64,000 nucleotides of DNA from Farysia itapuensis (Eukaryota > Basidiomycota > Ustilaginomycetes > Ustilaginales > Ustilaginaceae), in contig JALBYC010000021.1 of NCBI GenBank assembly GCA_023212645.1, positions 403 through 64,402 on the forward strand. The letters are read 5' to 3'. A program made the position numbers and the translations under genes. Under the pieces are notes generated by a model. It was given only the letters and a program-made list of their open reading frames with translations. It was not told the origin of the DNA and did no database searches. Shown here in pieces: positions 1-8,614 of the stretch. How positions within the stretch are numbered: the stretch's first letter is position 1; each line of letters opens with the position of its first letter.

Positions 1-68
1 ACCAGCCACCCACCCTCAGCGGAAAAAAAAACGACACCGACCAAAAAGAAACACGACAAAAAAACAGT

Positions 69-95
69 GGGGGGGGGGGGGGGGGGGGGGGGGAG

Positions 96-138
<43 letters not shown>
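69..138. repeat. Poly-G homopolymer tract
   Basis: About 70 nt of nearly pure G on the plus strand, interrupted only by A at positions 94 and 98. It lies downstream of the chitin synthase activator, which is read on the minus strand. On that strand the transcript would carry poly-C, while the plus strand could fold as stacked G-quadruplexes. Homopolymers of this length are also prone to sequencing and assembly error, so the exact length is uncertain. Confidence 0.9.
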
Positions 139-140
<2 letters not shown>

Positions 141-343
141 TGGATCATATTTGTGCGCGCGCAGGCATGCGTAAGTGAAATGTGTATATATGCTGTTGTT
201 GTTTTTAATGAGGAAAAAAATGTACGTACGAACGCGAGTGCGAGTGCGAGTGCGTGCAGACAAGCAAGCAAGCAGGCTAGACCACAGAGAGAGAGCCAAA
301 GGGGCAAAAGAAAAGGGGACGCGAGGTGGTGTTGGGGTGGGGT
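139..343. other. 3' flank of the chitin synthase activator gene
   Basis: No gene is supported here. The stretch holds short simple repeats (GCGAGT units near 235-252, AAGC units near 262-275) and a pyrimidine-rich tract when read on the minus strand. It probably contains the 3' UTR of the gene that ends at 344. Confidence 0.5.
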
Positions 344-3300
344 TTACGATCGTGCGAACCAGTTTTTCTTCTTCTTCTTATCGTCCCCACCACCACCAGC
401 AGTTGTAGGGGTTTGAGCTGCGAGGGGTACGTTTATGTAGTCGCCACCGGCGGCACCGGCGGTACCGTGAGGAGGAGGGGGTTGCATGGTGACGTGGCCT
501 ACGGGTCCGGGTGGAGGGGCGTCTGCGTACGTGATGGCACCCGCACCGCCGTCGCCCGCAGATGGGTAGGACGGGTAGGGCTGCTGTGCTTGTGGTGGAC
601 CTGGCTGGTGGTGGTGCAGGACAGGTGGACGGGGTAGACCCTTGAACGGCGGCGCTTGCCCTGGCGCCGGGGCTAGGGGGCCAGCAGCAGCAGCAACAGC
701 AGGATTGCTCGAACCGAGTTCCCCCTGCGATGGCGAGTGTCGCAGCATGGCCCGCGCGTGAGCACGCTCATTGGCGGCGACATTCGCCAGATACTGCTGC
801 TCGCGCATCGCCGTCTGTGCATCGCGCATCGCCATGGGAGAGGGATAGTTGGTCATCGTGCTGGGCGTCATGGAACTCTGGGAGAAACTGCCCGGGAACG
901 GCGCCGACGTCGGCTGTCCGCGTCTTCCAAACTCAAGCATGCTGTCCCGCTGTTCTTGGCGCTGCTCCAGCCGTTGCTGCTGCCGGTTGATTCCGGGAGG
1001 CGGGGGAGCAGCTCCGCGCCCTTGCAATGCGGCAACACGCTGGCTCGCACGCTTGTCGCCATGGTCGGCTGCCCGCTTGTACCACGCCTTGGCCTCGGCA
1101 ATGTCCTTGACCGTGCCAATCCCCATCTCGGTGAAATAGCCCACGGCATACTCGGCCTTGGCAAGCTGCTGCTCTGCCGCCTTCTTTGCCCACAGGTAAG
1201 CTTCCGTGTCTGACTGCGGCAAGATTCCCGGTGCACCGACAAGGTACCAGGCGGTAAGCGCAAAGCACGCCTCCTTGTGGTTCTGCTGAGCGGCAATGTT
1301 GTACATGTGGATGCTCAGTCCGCCATCTTGAGGGCAGCCCATTCGGCCATACTCGTAGTTGACGCCGAGTTTGTAGGCGCTGGGTGCATACCCCATCTCA
1401 CCCGCCTGGGCAAGCAGCTCGCAGCTGTACTCGGGATCGACAAACAGGACATTGTCGATGCCTCGCTCGTGAAGCAGAGCGAGCTCATGAAGGGCATGCG
1501 GGAACTCTGGCGTGGCTGTCTCGGCAGAACGCTTGAGCCACTTGACACCTTCCTTTGCGTTTTTCTTCAAGCCCAGCTCTCCGTTGAGTTCTGCAGTTGC
1601 CAGTCGGTACATGGCACCGGGATGACTTTGAGCTGCTGCCTTTCGGAAGAACTGCAAAGCTTTGCCGGCGTCTTTTCGGCAGCCCCAGCCTTTTTCGTAG
1701 CACGTACCAGCGCGGTAGGCAGCGTCGGGGTGCCCATGCTTGGCAGCCAAAACAAAGTAGGTGTATGCCTGGCTGAAGTCTTGTTTGCCCGTCTTTGTAC
1801 CAACACCATTGGCATAGCAGTCACCCAAAAAGTACTGACCGTCGGGGTGACCTCGATCGGCAATCTTCTTGAGCAAACCGGTGGCTTCCTTGATCAGTTC
1901 TTCCTTTTGGCTTTCTACTTTTGCAGCAGGGCCAGGTGTAGCACCGGTCGGGACCTCGTCTTCGATTGTCTTGGCTGCGTCAATCATGAAGACTGCAAGC
2001 TCGTAGATCAGATTCGGATCGTTTGTCTTTTTGGCATTTTGTCGGTAGAGTTCGAGTGTCTTGCCATGGCTGAGCAGAGAGGCTTTTTGACCGACCTTGA
2101 GATGGCTATGGTCGAGCAAGGGTCCGCTGGTAGTCGAGGGCGCAATACTGGCAGGTCGAGTAGAGGCAGATGAACCGAGATTGACGAATCCACTGCCAGC
2201 AGCGGCAGGCATGGGACCATTGCCAGTACCTCCAGCAGCCGTTGAAATGCCTCGGTAGACAGACTCATTGCGTTGATAAGGTTGACTGATACTTGCTGTC
2301 TCATCTTCGGCAGCTGGAGTTGGCGAGAAGTCAGAGGGCGCGTTGAACACATCATCGTCGTCGCCACCAAAGAAGGAGGACGGGCGTGGAACAGGGGGGA
2401 GGTTGCTTTCGGCACGACGTGGCTGTGGTTGATGCATGCCGTTGGGGGAGAAGCCCGAGCTGGGGTTAGAAAGAGGGGCGGGTTCTTGATGTTGATAGAA
2501 GCCGTCGTCATCTGAAATCATGCTGCGAGGAACAGGAATGTGTTGGCCGGAAGCACTGATAGCAGCCGAAGGCCTCTCGTTGCCAAAGAAGCTGCTGGAT
2601 CGGGAATGACTGCCGGTCTCGCTGCGGAAGGGATTGGTTGACGCCGGCTGTACATGCTCGGACTCACTTACACGCATGCTTTCAAAGGGCAAGGCGTCGG
2701 GATGCGTCGGATGAGGTCTGTGGTCAGAGCTTGGCTGAGAGTTGTGTATGCTGTCTGTTGTAGGTCGGGGTGGAAAGACAAAAGGTGCTTGCAAGGGCGA
2801 AGTTTCTGCAAAGTGGCCATTGAGGGAAGGAGGTTGAGGAGCTGCTGGAGGGCTGCTACCTGCATGGTAGGCTGATGACGGAGGCGAAGTCGGCAGAGAC
2901 GGCGGAATGGGCAGAGGATTGCCAGCATTGGGATGGCGCTGGACTGGAGGGGACTGAGGAATGGGAAGTTGCTGGATCGGAGGAGATTGATGGACAGGAA
3001 GTTGCTGATGGATGGAAGGCGGACTGACGTACGAACTGGCCGATGAAAAGTGAGGCTCAGGGTCAGACAGCGGCGGCTGCTGAGGAGCGCTTCCGTTGGG
3101 CAGTTGATCCTGAGGGAAAGGCTCTACACTTGTTGCCAATTCGTGGTCTGGCATTGGAGCAGCAGGTGACTCAGAGGCAGGAGCTGATTCTTGGGACACG
3201 GCAGGGGGGTGGTAATGCAGAGATGAGACGGGCGGCAGCTCTTGCTCGACCAGATGTGATGGTTCAGCAGGCTCTGGACTGCTGTTCTCGATGAGGGCCG

Positions 3301-3604
3301 ACTGCGGTTCAAAAGAGGCTATAGGCGTGGTAATCTTGGGAGCAAACTGCTCAAAGTAATTGCTATGAAACAGTTCTTGATCGCTCCCGAATCCTTTGAA
3401 CTCGGGGAACTCGGGCAGTGCCGTTGCAAGAGCTGAGTCTGTAGCAGAAGCAGTAGCAGCAGGAGCAGCGGTTTCGCGGTGCGGCTCTGCCGAAGAATGG
3501 TAGAGAACAGCATTCGGATCGGGATGAGCGGCTTCTCCGTCTGTATTTTGGGGGACGAGGAATCGATCGTGGAATGCATGTGATGGCACAGCAGGAGTCG
3601 ACAT
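344..3604 (-). CDS. SKT5: Sel1-repeat chitin synthase activator (Skt5/Chs4-like)
   Basis: A 1086-residue protein. Residues 1-530 are a low-complexity Ser/Pro/Gln-rich region. Residues about 560-860 form a run of Sel1-like (TPR-type) helical repeats, with recurring motifs such as GHPDAAYRAGTCYEKGWG, GYAPSAYKLGVNYEYG and AKAEYAVGYFTEMGIGT. This arrangement is that of fungal Skt5/Chs4, which binds and activates a class IV chitin synthase at the bud neck or growing tip. The rest is Gln/Pro-rich and ends in a lysine run followed by NWFARS. Yeast Skt5 ends in a prenylated CaaX box, and none is seen here. A GTAAAC splice-donor-like sequence overlaps the stop codon, so a small last exon cannot be excluded. 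The ATG at 3604 is the first in a single open frame. Basidiomycetes have several Skt5-like paralogues, so the symbol is by homology only. Confidence 0.85.
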   Translation of the reverse strand: MSTPAVPSHAFHDRFLVPQNTDGEAAHPDPNAVLYHSSAEPHRETAAPAATASATDSALATALPEFPEFKGFGSDQELFHSNYFEQFAPKITTPIASFEPQSALIENSSPEPAEPSHLVEQELPPVSSLHYHPPAVSQESAPASESPAAPMPDHELATSVEPFPQDQLPNGSAPQQPPLSDPEPHFSSASSYVSPPSIHQQLPVHQSPPIQQLPIPQSPPVQRHPNAGNPLPIPPSLPTSPPSSAYHAGSSPPAAPQPPSLNGHFAETSPLQAPFVFPPRPTTDSIHNSQPSSDHRPHPTHPDALPFESMRVSESEHVQPASTNPFRSETGSHSRSSSFFGNERPSAAISASGQHIPVPRSMISDDDGFYQHQEPAPLSNPSSGFSPNGMHQPQPRRAESNLPPVPRPSSFFGGDDDDVFNAPSDFSPTPAAEDETASISQPYQRNESVYRGISTAAGGTGNGPMPAAAGSGFVNLGSSASTRPASIAPSTTSGPLLDHSHLKVGQKASLLSHGKTLELYRQNAKKTNDPNLIYELAVFMIDAAKTIEDEVPTGATPGPAAKVESQKEELIKEATGLLKKIADRGHPDGQYFLGDCYANGVGTKTGKQDFSQAYTYFVLAAKHGHPDAAYRAGTCYEKGWGCRKDAGKALQFFRKAAAQSHPGAMYRLATAELNGELGLKKNAKEGVKWLKRSAETATPEFPHALHELALLHERGIDNVLFVDPEYSCELLAQAGEMGYAPSAYKLGVNYEYGRMGCPQDGGLSIHMYNIAAQQNHKEACFALTAWYLVGAPGILPQSDTEAYLWAKKAAEQQLAKAEYAVGYFTEMGIGTVKDIAEAKAWYKRAADHGDKRASQRVAALQGRGAAPPPPGINRQQQRLEQRQEQRDSMLEFGRRGQPTSAPFPGSFSQSSMTPSTMTNYPSPMAMRDAQTAMREQQYLANVAANERAHARAMLRHSPSQGELGSSNPAVAAAAGPLAPAPGQAPPFKGLPRPPVLHHHQPGPPQAQQPYPSYPSAGDGGAGAITYADAPPPGPVGHVTMQPPPPHGTAGAAGGDYINVPLAAQTPTTAGGGGDDKKKKKNWFARS

Positions 3605-5018
3605 TGTGTCGAAGCAGAGTGCGCGAGAGGCGCTGTCGTCGAGCGGCTAGAGCTTCTGTCTGTGACGACAAGGAGCAAGTACTCGAGAGACTCAAGATGT
3701 ACACGCGGCGAAGAGGAGAGAGCAAGATGGCCAAGCGTGACGATTGTGATTTCGGACCCTGACCGAAGTTTGTTTTACTTGGCGGTGTTGTGATCCCTTT
3801 GGCCGCGATTTTTCTTTTTTAGCCCAACAATGATGTCAATTCTACTCGACTGTCCGCACCTCCAATACAAAATTCGGAAGTCTTCCTATGTCCATCTCGT
3901 AGCTGACGCAATCCCGACTCTCCGCCTCACCACGCCCTAAGCGGACCGCTGTCTTTGCGACTGTACCATCAACCACTAATCTTCTGGAGTGCGTCCGAAT
4001 CATGGCCGAAATGCGCGTGAGCGCGTTACGCCGTCAGCAAAACATAGACTCGATCTAACATACATCGGCGATCGCATCGTATCGGGAAAGACATGTCTGA
4101 TCTGACAGGCTATAACGCACGAGAAGCTGAGAAGGCCGAGAAGCACCAAGGTTGAGAGCCGGTGCCGGGCAAGAGCACTTTGCGGCGAGTTCCGGCTCGT
4201 CAAGATACCGCCTTTCATGCGCTAGACGTGAGGGTGCAGCGTTTCCAAAAGAAGGGGACAAGCAGGCAAAGCAGCCGCCGATGCGCGGTGAATTGTTGTC
4301 CTGCTTGGTTTCAGATCGAAACCGAGGCAAACGAGGCTGAAAATTTTGAGGGGACCGCCCTAATTGACAGGGCGTTTAGGCGGTCAGAAGCAGCCACGCG
4401 GGACTTCCACTGTGACTGTGACTTCACAGCACTGCGACTACTCACCTCCACCGCTCAACGACTGTCGACCTGAAACCCCCTCGTTTCAGCCGATCGTCCA
4501 CGATGCTTGCTCGGACACTTGTCAAGCACCGTCAACCTGCGGCAATCTAGCCACGTTGAGGCGCTTCACCCCCGGCTTCTGCTCGGCGTCACTGCTAATT
4601 GCCGGTGTCCACAGCAACAGCTCCTCTGCTGGCTCGCCCACAGCCCTGCTGTGACAAAGACAATGGCGACTCCCTCCCCCCCTGTTTTTTCACGATCCTG
4701 CATGCCTGTGGTGGCGCCACCGCCTCCAAACCATCGGGTGTTGCCGCAACGTTGTGTCATCCTTCTCTCCGCTTCCACTTGCCAGCGTCAAACTTTTCCA
4801 AAATAGCAAAACTTTCGGGGTGGTAGTGGGTCAAGTCACTCTTCGAATCATCGTGCAGTGCCACGATGGCTACAGCTGTCGCTGCGTCTTCCACCGTCCA
4901 TTGCTGTGCCCTCTCTCGCAAAGCTATATATACCGTCTGTATACATCCTTTCCCAAATTCACCTTCAACCAACTTCTGTCCAAGCATCTCTCGTTCACCC
5001 CTTACACATCCTTCCAAC
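3605..5018. other. Intergenic region between divergent genes
   Basis: A 1.4 kb spacer between the chitin synthase activator (-) and the secreted barrel protein (+). Short open frames exist on both strands, but none shows a recognisable domain or clear coding character. The last 100 bp carry a TATA box and a pyrimidine-rich leader for the downstream gene. The rest probably holds the two promoters; I see no RNA gene or repeat. Confidence 0.6.
4925..4932 (+). promoter_or_regulatory. Candidate TATA box
   Basis: TATATATA lies about 87 bp upstream of the ATG at 5019 and is followed by a C/T-rich leader. This is consistent with a strongly expressed, regulated gene for a small secreted protein. The spacing leaves room for a short 5' UTR. 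Confidence 0.55.
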
Positions 5019-5384
5019 ATGCAGTTCACCACTTTCGCTCTTACCGCTCTCGCCGCCGCTTCGGCTGTTGTTGCCGCTCCCATGGAGAAGCGAGCCGGTG
5101 GATCCGGCCAGGCCACCTACTTCTACCAGAACGGAAACCCGGGCTCTTGTGGTCAGTACCACTCGGACAGCGACTCGGTCGTCGCTGTTAACTCTGCCCA
5201 GATGAACAGTGGCCTTTGCGGTCAGACTGTCTCGATCCAGGGCAACGGCAAGACCATCCAGGCCGTCATTGCCGACACCTGCCCCACCTGCAACTGGGGA
5301 GACCTTGACCTCTCTACCGGTGCCTTCCAGCAGCTCTCGGGCATGGACGCTGGCGTCGTCCCCATCCAGTGGTGGAACAACTAA
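5019..5384 (+). CDS. Small secreted double-psi beta-barrel (RlpA/barwin-like) protein
   Basis: A 121-residue protein with a clear signal peptide (residues 1 to about 20, ending AVVAA), then PMEKR. The Lys-Arg at 24-25 is a Kex2-type site, so the mature protein probably starts at Ala26. The mature part has the hallmarks of the RlpA-like/barwin double-psi barrel: ATYFYQNGNPGSCG, then VVAVNSAQM, the DTCPTC motif at 86-91 and GDLDLS at 94-99. Four cysteines (44, 67, 88, 91) could form two disulfides. Related fungal proteins are abundant in culture fluid and plant-associated secretomes; whether this one binds wall polysaccharide or acts as an effector is not shown. An in-frame ATG lies 153 bp upstream, but the start at 5019 puts the signal peptide at the N-terminus and follows a normal promoter. 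Confidence 0.9.
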   Translation: MQFTTFALTALAAASAVVAAPMEKRAGGSGQATYFYQNGNPGSCGQYHSDSDSVVAVNSAQMNSGLCGQTVSIQGNGKTIQAVIADTCPTCNWGDLDLSTGAFQQLSGMDAGVVPIQWWNN

Positions 5385-5741
5385 GCATCCTTGCTCAACA
5401 GCAGAATCGACTGTGCCCTTGGAGACAATGGGCCACTCTGCTTTCGAAACATCTGGATCTGTACTCTCTTTCTTTCTTCCGTCTTCGTCCCATGTTACGG
5501 TATTTCGCATGGCCTTCAGTTTGCCTGCGGCGTGATCATCAGCAACCTCGTTCTCATCGCATTTCCTACATTGCATCTTGCTTTCGCATCCTATAATCGC
5601 TGGTTGTATCATACTTTCTTTGCCAGGGTGTACCCGGTCTCAAAATATCAATAGAGCTCCGAAAGGACAATTTCTTCTTCCCCTTCGTATTGCTACGGTG
5701 CGAGTTTTGGTGTGAGAGAGTGTTGTGTTGATGCTCTTGAT
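5385..5741. other. Convergent 3' intergenic region
   Basis: A 357 bp spacer between the stop codon of the secreted barrel gene (+) and the stop codon of LSM8 (-). It is pyrimidine-rich and has no convincing open frame. It presumably holds both 3' UTRs. Confidence 0.6.
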
Positions 5742-6162
5742 CTATAGACCGTGTCTGGTCTCGGGTATAGGCTCAGCCATCAGCTGATCGAGGTCGATTG
5801 ACTTGTCCTTTTCTTGATCTACTTGCCCAACAAGACATCTACGACGCCGGCAGCAGTCAGTGTTGTGTGTTCCGTGGTTATGCGCAGTGGGGTACTTACA
5901 TGCTATCGCCTCTCATAATGTACAATCCCAACGGAACCTGTTCGACGCCTTCATCGGGGCTAAAGATGCGCTCGACGGCCTCTGCCAGGATAATGCTTCC
6001 AGCAGCGTCAAATCCGCGCAGCATGCCAACGATGACTCGGCCATCTTGTGTCACGACTAGCACCTGTTCTGTAAAGACATCCTTGGCTTGTCAGTAGATG
6101 GCCCGCCTGCATTGCATTGACACAGCATACTTACGCTCGACATATTGCTGAAGCGCCGACAT
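5742..6162 (-). CDS. LSM8: U6 snRNA-associated Sm-like protein LSm8 (three exons)
   Basis: Reconstructed by splicing: exon 1 6162-6135, exon 2 6068-5900, exon 3 5838-5742, giving a 97-residue protein. Both introns (6134-6069, 66 nt; 5899-5839, 61 nt) start GTAAGT, end AG and contain a CTGAC branch site. The product begins MSALQQYVEQQVLVVTQDG. It then has RVIVGMLRGFDAAG (Sm1) and GLYIMRGDSI followed by CLVGQVDQEKD (Sm2). It lines up without gaps with animal LSm8 through the conserved GVEQVPLGLYIMRGD block. LSm8 defines the nuclear LSm2-8 ring, which binds the U6 snRNA 3' end and supports splicing. The start lies 211 bp from the divergent DHODH gene. Confidence 0.93.
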
Positions 6163-6373
6163 GATGTTGGTGCGCCTGTCGTCGCAAGGTGTCGGACTTG
6201 CTCCAGACCGCTATGATCGCATCCGTTCCGTCTACGAGTGCCGCGTCTTTGCAAAACTGGGTTGGTGGTGGTGATGACAGGTCAGACAGAGGCACAAATT
6301 GTGGTATTCGCCGGTTTTTGAGTAGAGGAGCGGATCACGTGATACATCCAGTAACGCTCTGTCCACATTCGAA
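6163..6373. promoter_or_regulatory. Shared divergent promoter, LSM8 / DHODH
   Basis: Only 211 bp separate the two start codons, which face away from each other. Both promoters and 5' leaders must therefore lie here. No clear TATA box is visible, as expected for housekeeping genes. Confidence 0.6.
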
Positions 6374-8443
6374 ATGGCGATGCGAAGAACTGCTCGCAAT
6401 GCTGGAACGGCTGCTTCTTTTTGGATCTTTGCCGTCTTGACCACCACGCTAGCCATCATGTTGAGCTCAAAGGGTGTCCGCACAGCCGTCGCACTTTCCA
6501 GACGCTCTTGGACGGCAGATCCAACGCGCGTAGCTGCTCTGCCGCGGGTCCGTATCCCCACAGTAGCAACAGCAGGACCTGTACAGGCCCGCACGCTTTT
6601 CACCCGATCTGCCCCGACCCCTTTGGCGAGAACAAAGCAGTTCGTCTATCTCGTCTTTGCGCTGGCGGCAGGTACGTTTGGAATCGCCTACTACTTTGAC
6701 TCGCGCTCTGGCATCCACCGATGGGTAGCTATCCCACTCCTCAAAGCGTTGGTCGATCCGGAAACTGCTCAGAAACTGGCCGTCAAGCTGCTCGAAACCG
6801 GCTTGGCACCACGCGACGCCGTTGAGGACGATGCTGTGCTCGAGACGCAGCTTTTTGGACGCAAGCTTTCCAATCCCATCGGTCTGGCTGCTGGATTTGA
6901 CAAGCAGGCTGAAGCTATTGATGGACTATTGGATCTTGGGTATGGCTTTATCGAAATTGGCAGTGTCACGCCGGAACCACAGCCGGGCAATTCACAACCG
7001 CGCTACTTCCGTCTGACAGAAGACGAAGCATGTATCAATCGGTTTGGCTTCAACTCGGACGGTCACAGCGTCGTCTTGAGCCGTCTTCGAGATCGTGTTC
7101 GCAGGTGGTTGTTGCATTCTTCCGGCGCAGCGTCACTTCACGATGCACTTGTAGACCAGCCCGAGACTGCATCGATTGATGCAAAACAGCTGATTGCCTC
7201 GCACCCCAAGAGTACTTCAGCCTTTGTAGACGCTACCGGTTTGCCCCGCAGTCTCAGGCCGGCAAAGATGCTCGGTATCAATCTGGGTAAGAACAAGACG
7301 AGCAAAGAAGAAAGCGTCGACGATTACGTCAAAGGTGTTCAACGTCTTGGGCCCTATGCCGACATGATTATCGTCAACGTCAGCAGCCCAAACACGCCCG
7401 GACTACGAAGACTGCAAAGACGCGGTGTGCTGCAAGACTTGCTGACCCAAGTCGTTGAAGCTCGAAACACGATGGTGGACTCTCACCTGAAGTTTTTCGA
7501 CACCAAAGTTGCTGTGCCTCTGCTGGTCAAGATTGCTCCCGATCTCAACGAGCAGGAGCTGCACGATGTTGCCGATGCTGCTATGAGCAGCGGAGTGGAT
7601 GGCTTGGTGATTAGCAACACGACCATTTCGAGGCCGACGAGTCTACGATCCTCCGAGTCTGTGCGAGAGACGGGCGGTCTATCTGGACCTCCGCTCAAAC
7701 CGCTGGCTCTGAAAGCTCTCATGACGGTCAATGCACGTCTCGAGGGTAAGCTACCCATCATTGGCTGCGGTGGTATTACTTCCGGCCAAGATGCTCTTGA
7801 TTATGCCAAAGCCGGTGCGAGCGCTATTGAACTCTACACTGCATTCGGATACCAAGGCGTCGGTCTACCCCGACGCATCAAGGACGAATTGACCGCGCTC
7901 CTCAAGGCCGAAGGCAAGACCTGGAAGGAGATGGTCGGCAGTGGCCTGGATCTATCCACCATTGAGATTGCTACACCCAACGAAAATGTTGCTACGGGTT
8001 TGCATCCAGGCCGCGACGATGCCTTTGACAAGAGTGTCGCCAGCGTCAAGTTAGAGCTGGACGGACTGCGCGAGAAGTTAGGCCTGCATCGCCCCCTGTC
8101 CAAAGAGTCTCTCCAGAGCTTCCTACCCGATCAAAAGACGGACGAGGGCTACTACAGTCTGCTTGAACAGGCTCACTCTGTCCTTGGGCTCGAATTTGCA
8201 GCTGGTGAGAAACCGGAACCCCAGATGGGTGATGCTAACTCGTCCGCGCTCACCATTGGCGAGAAGCAGGCAAAGCGTGCAGACGTTTTGCTCCAAGATC
8301 CTCCAATCCCTACCATGCACCTCAAGTTGCATGAGAAAACAACCAAAGTGTTCGGCGACAATGACCAGGGTCGTGTCCAAGAGGCGCAAGAAGACGCCGC
8401 GAACCGATCCTTCAAGAAGATTGACACCCGCAGAGTAGTATGA
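6374..8443 (+). CDS. pyr4: Dihydroorotate dehydrogenase, mitochondrial class 2
   Basis: A 689-residue protein that oxidises dihydroorotate to orotate at the inner mitochondrial membrane with quinone as acceptor (de novo pyrimidine synthesis). An Arg-rich N-terminus precedes a membrane segment at about 89-107. The core shows SNPIGLAAGFDK, GFIEIGSVTPEPQPGN, CINRFGFNSDG, the catalytic-serine segment VNVSSPNTPGLR at about 333-344, VKIAPDLN, SNTTISRP and the FMN-phosphate loop IIGCGGITSGQDA. Two features exceed the usual length of about 400-450: an insertion of about 65 residues (roughly 237-300) and a C-terminal tail of about 165 residues. A second Met at 29 (6458) would give a more typical mitochondrial presequence, so the true start is uncertain. 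pyr4 is the Ustilago maydis name for this function; yeasts with a class 2 enzyme use URA9. Confidence 0.93.
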   Translation: MAMRRTARNAGTAASFWIFAVLTTTLAIMLSSKGVRTAVALSRRSWTADPTRVAALPRVRIPTVATAGPVQARTLFTRSAPTPLARTKQFVYLVFALAAGTFGIAYYFDSRSGIHRWVAIPLLKALVDPETAQKLAVKLLETGLAPRDAVEDDAVLETQLFGRKLSNPIGLAAGFDKQAEAIDGLLDLGYGFIEIGSVTPEPQPGNSQPRYFRLTEDEACINRFGFNSDGHSVVLSRLRDRVRRWLLHSSGAASLHDALVDQPETASIDAKQLIASHPKSTSAFVDATGLPRSLRPAKMLGINLGKNKTSKEESVDDYVKGVQRLGPYADMIIVNVSSPNTPGLRRLQRRGVLQDLLTQVVEARNTMVDSHLKFFDTKVAVPLLVKIAPDLNEQELHDVADAAMSSGVDGLVISNTTISRPTSLRSSESVRETGGLSGPPLKPLALKALMTVNARLEGKLPIIGCGGITSGQDALDYAKAGASAIELYTAFGYQGVGLPRRIKDELTALLKAEGKTWKEMVGSGLDLSTIEIATPNENVATGLHPGRDDAFDKSVASVKLELDGLREKLGLHRPLSKESLQSFLPDQKTDEGYYSLLEQAHSVLGLEFAAGEKPEPQMGDANSSALTIGEKQAKRADVLLQDPPIPTMHLKLHEKTTKVFGDNDQGRVQEAQEDAANRSFKKIDTRRVV

Positions 8444-8478
8444 GTAGACTCCGTGGTGCTTGGACCAGCAATTTATTA

Positions 8479-8484
8479 AATAAA
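8479..8484 (+). terminator. Candidate poly(A) signal of the DHODH gene
   Basis: AATAAA lies 36 nt after the DHODH stop codon, in a short AT-rich run (8471-8492) that stands out from the GC-rich surroundings. The TOR start codon is 131 bp further on. Confidence 0.5.
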
Positions 8485-8614
8485 AATAAAAAAGAGACAA
8501 ATTTGAGCAATTAAAATTGGCCCGAGTAACAAGCCGACACTCACCCATCCTCTCTGCTCATTGCATTGCAGGGGCGCTATGGTGTTTGCACAGTAAGCGA
8601 CCAGAAGACCCAAC

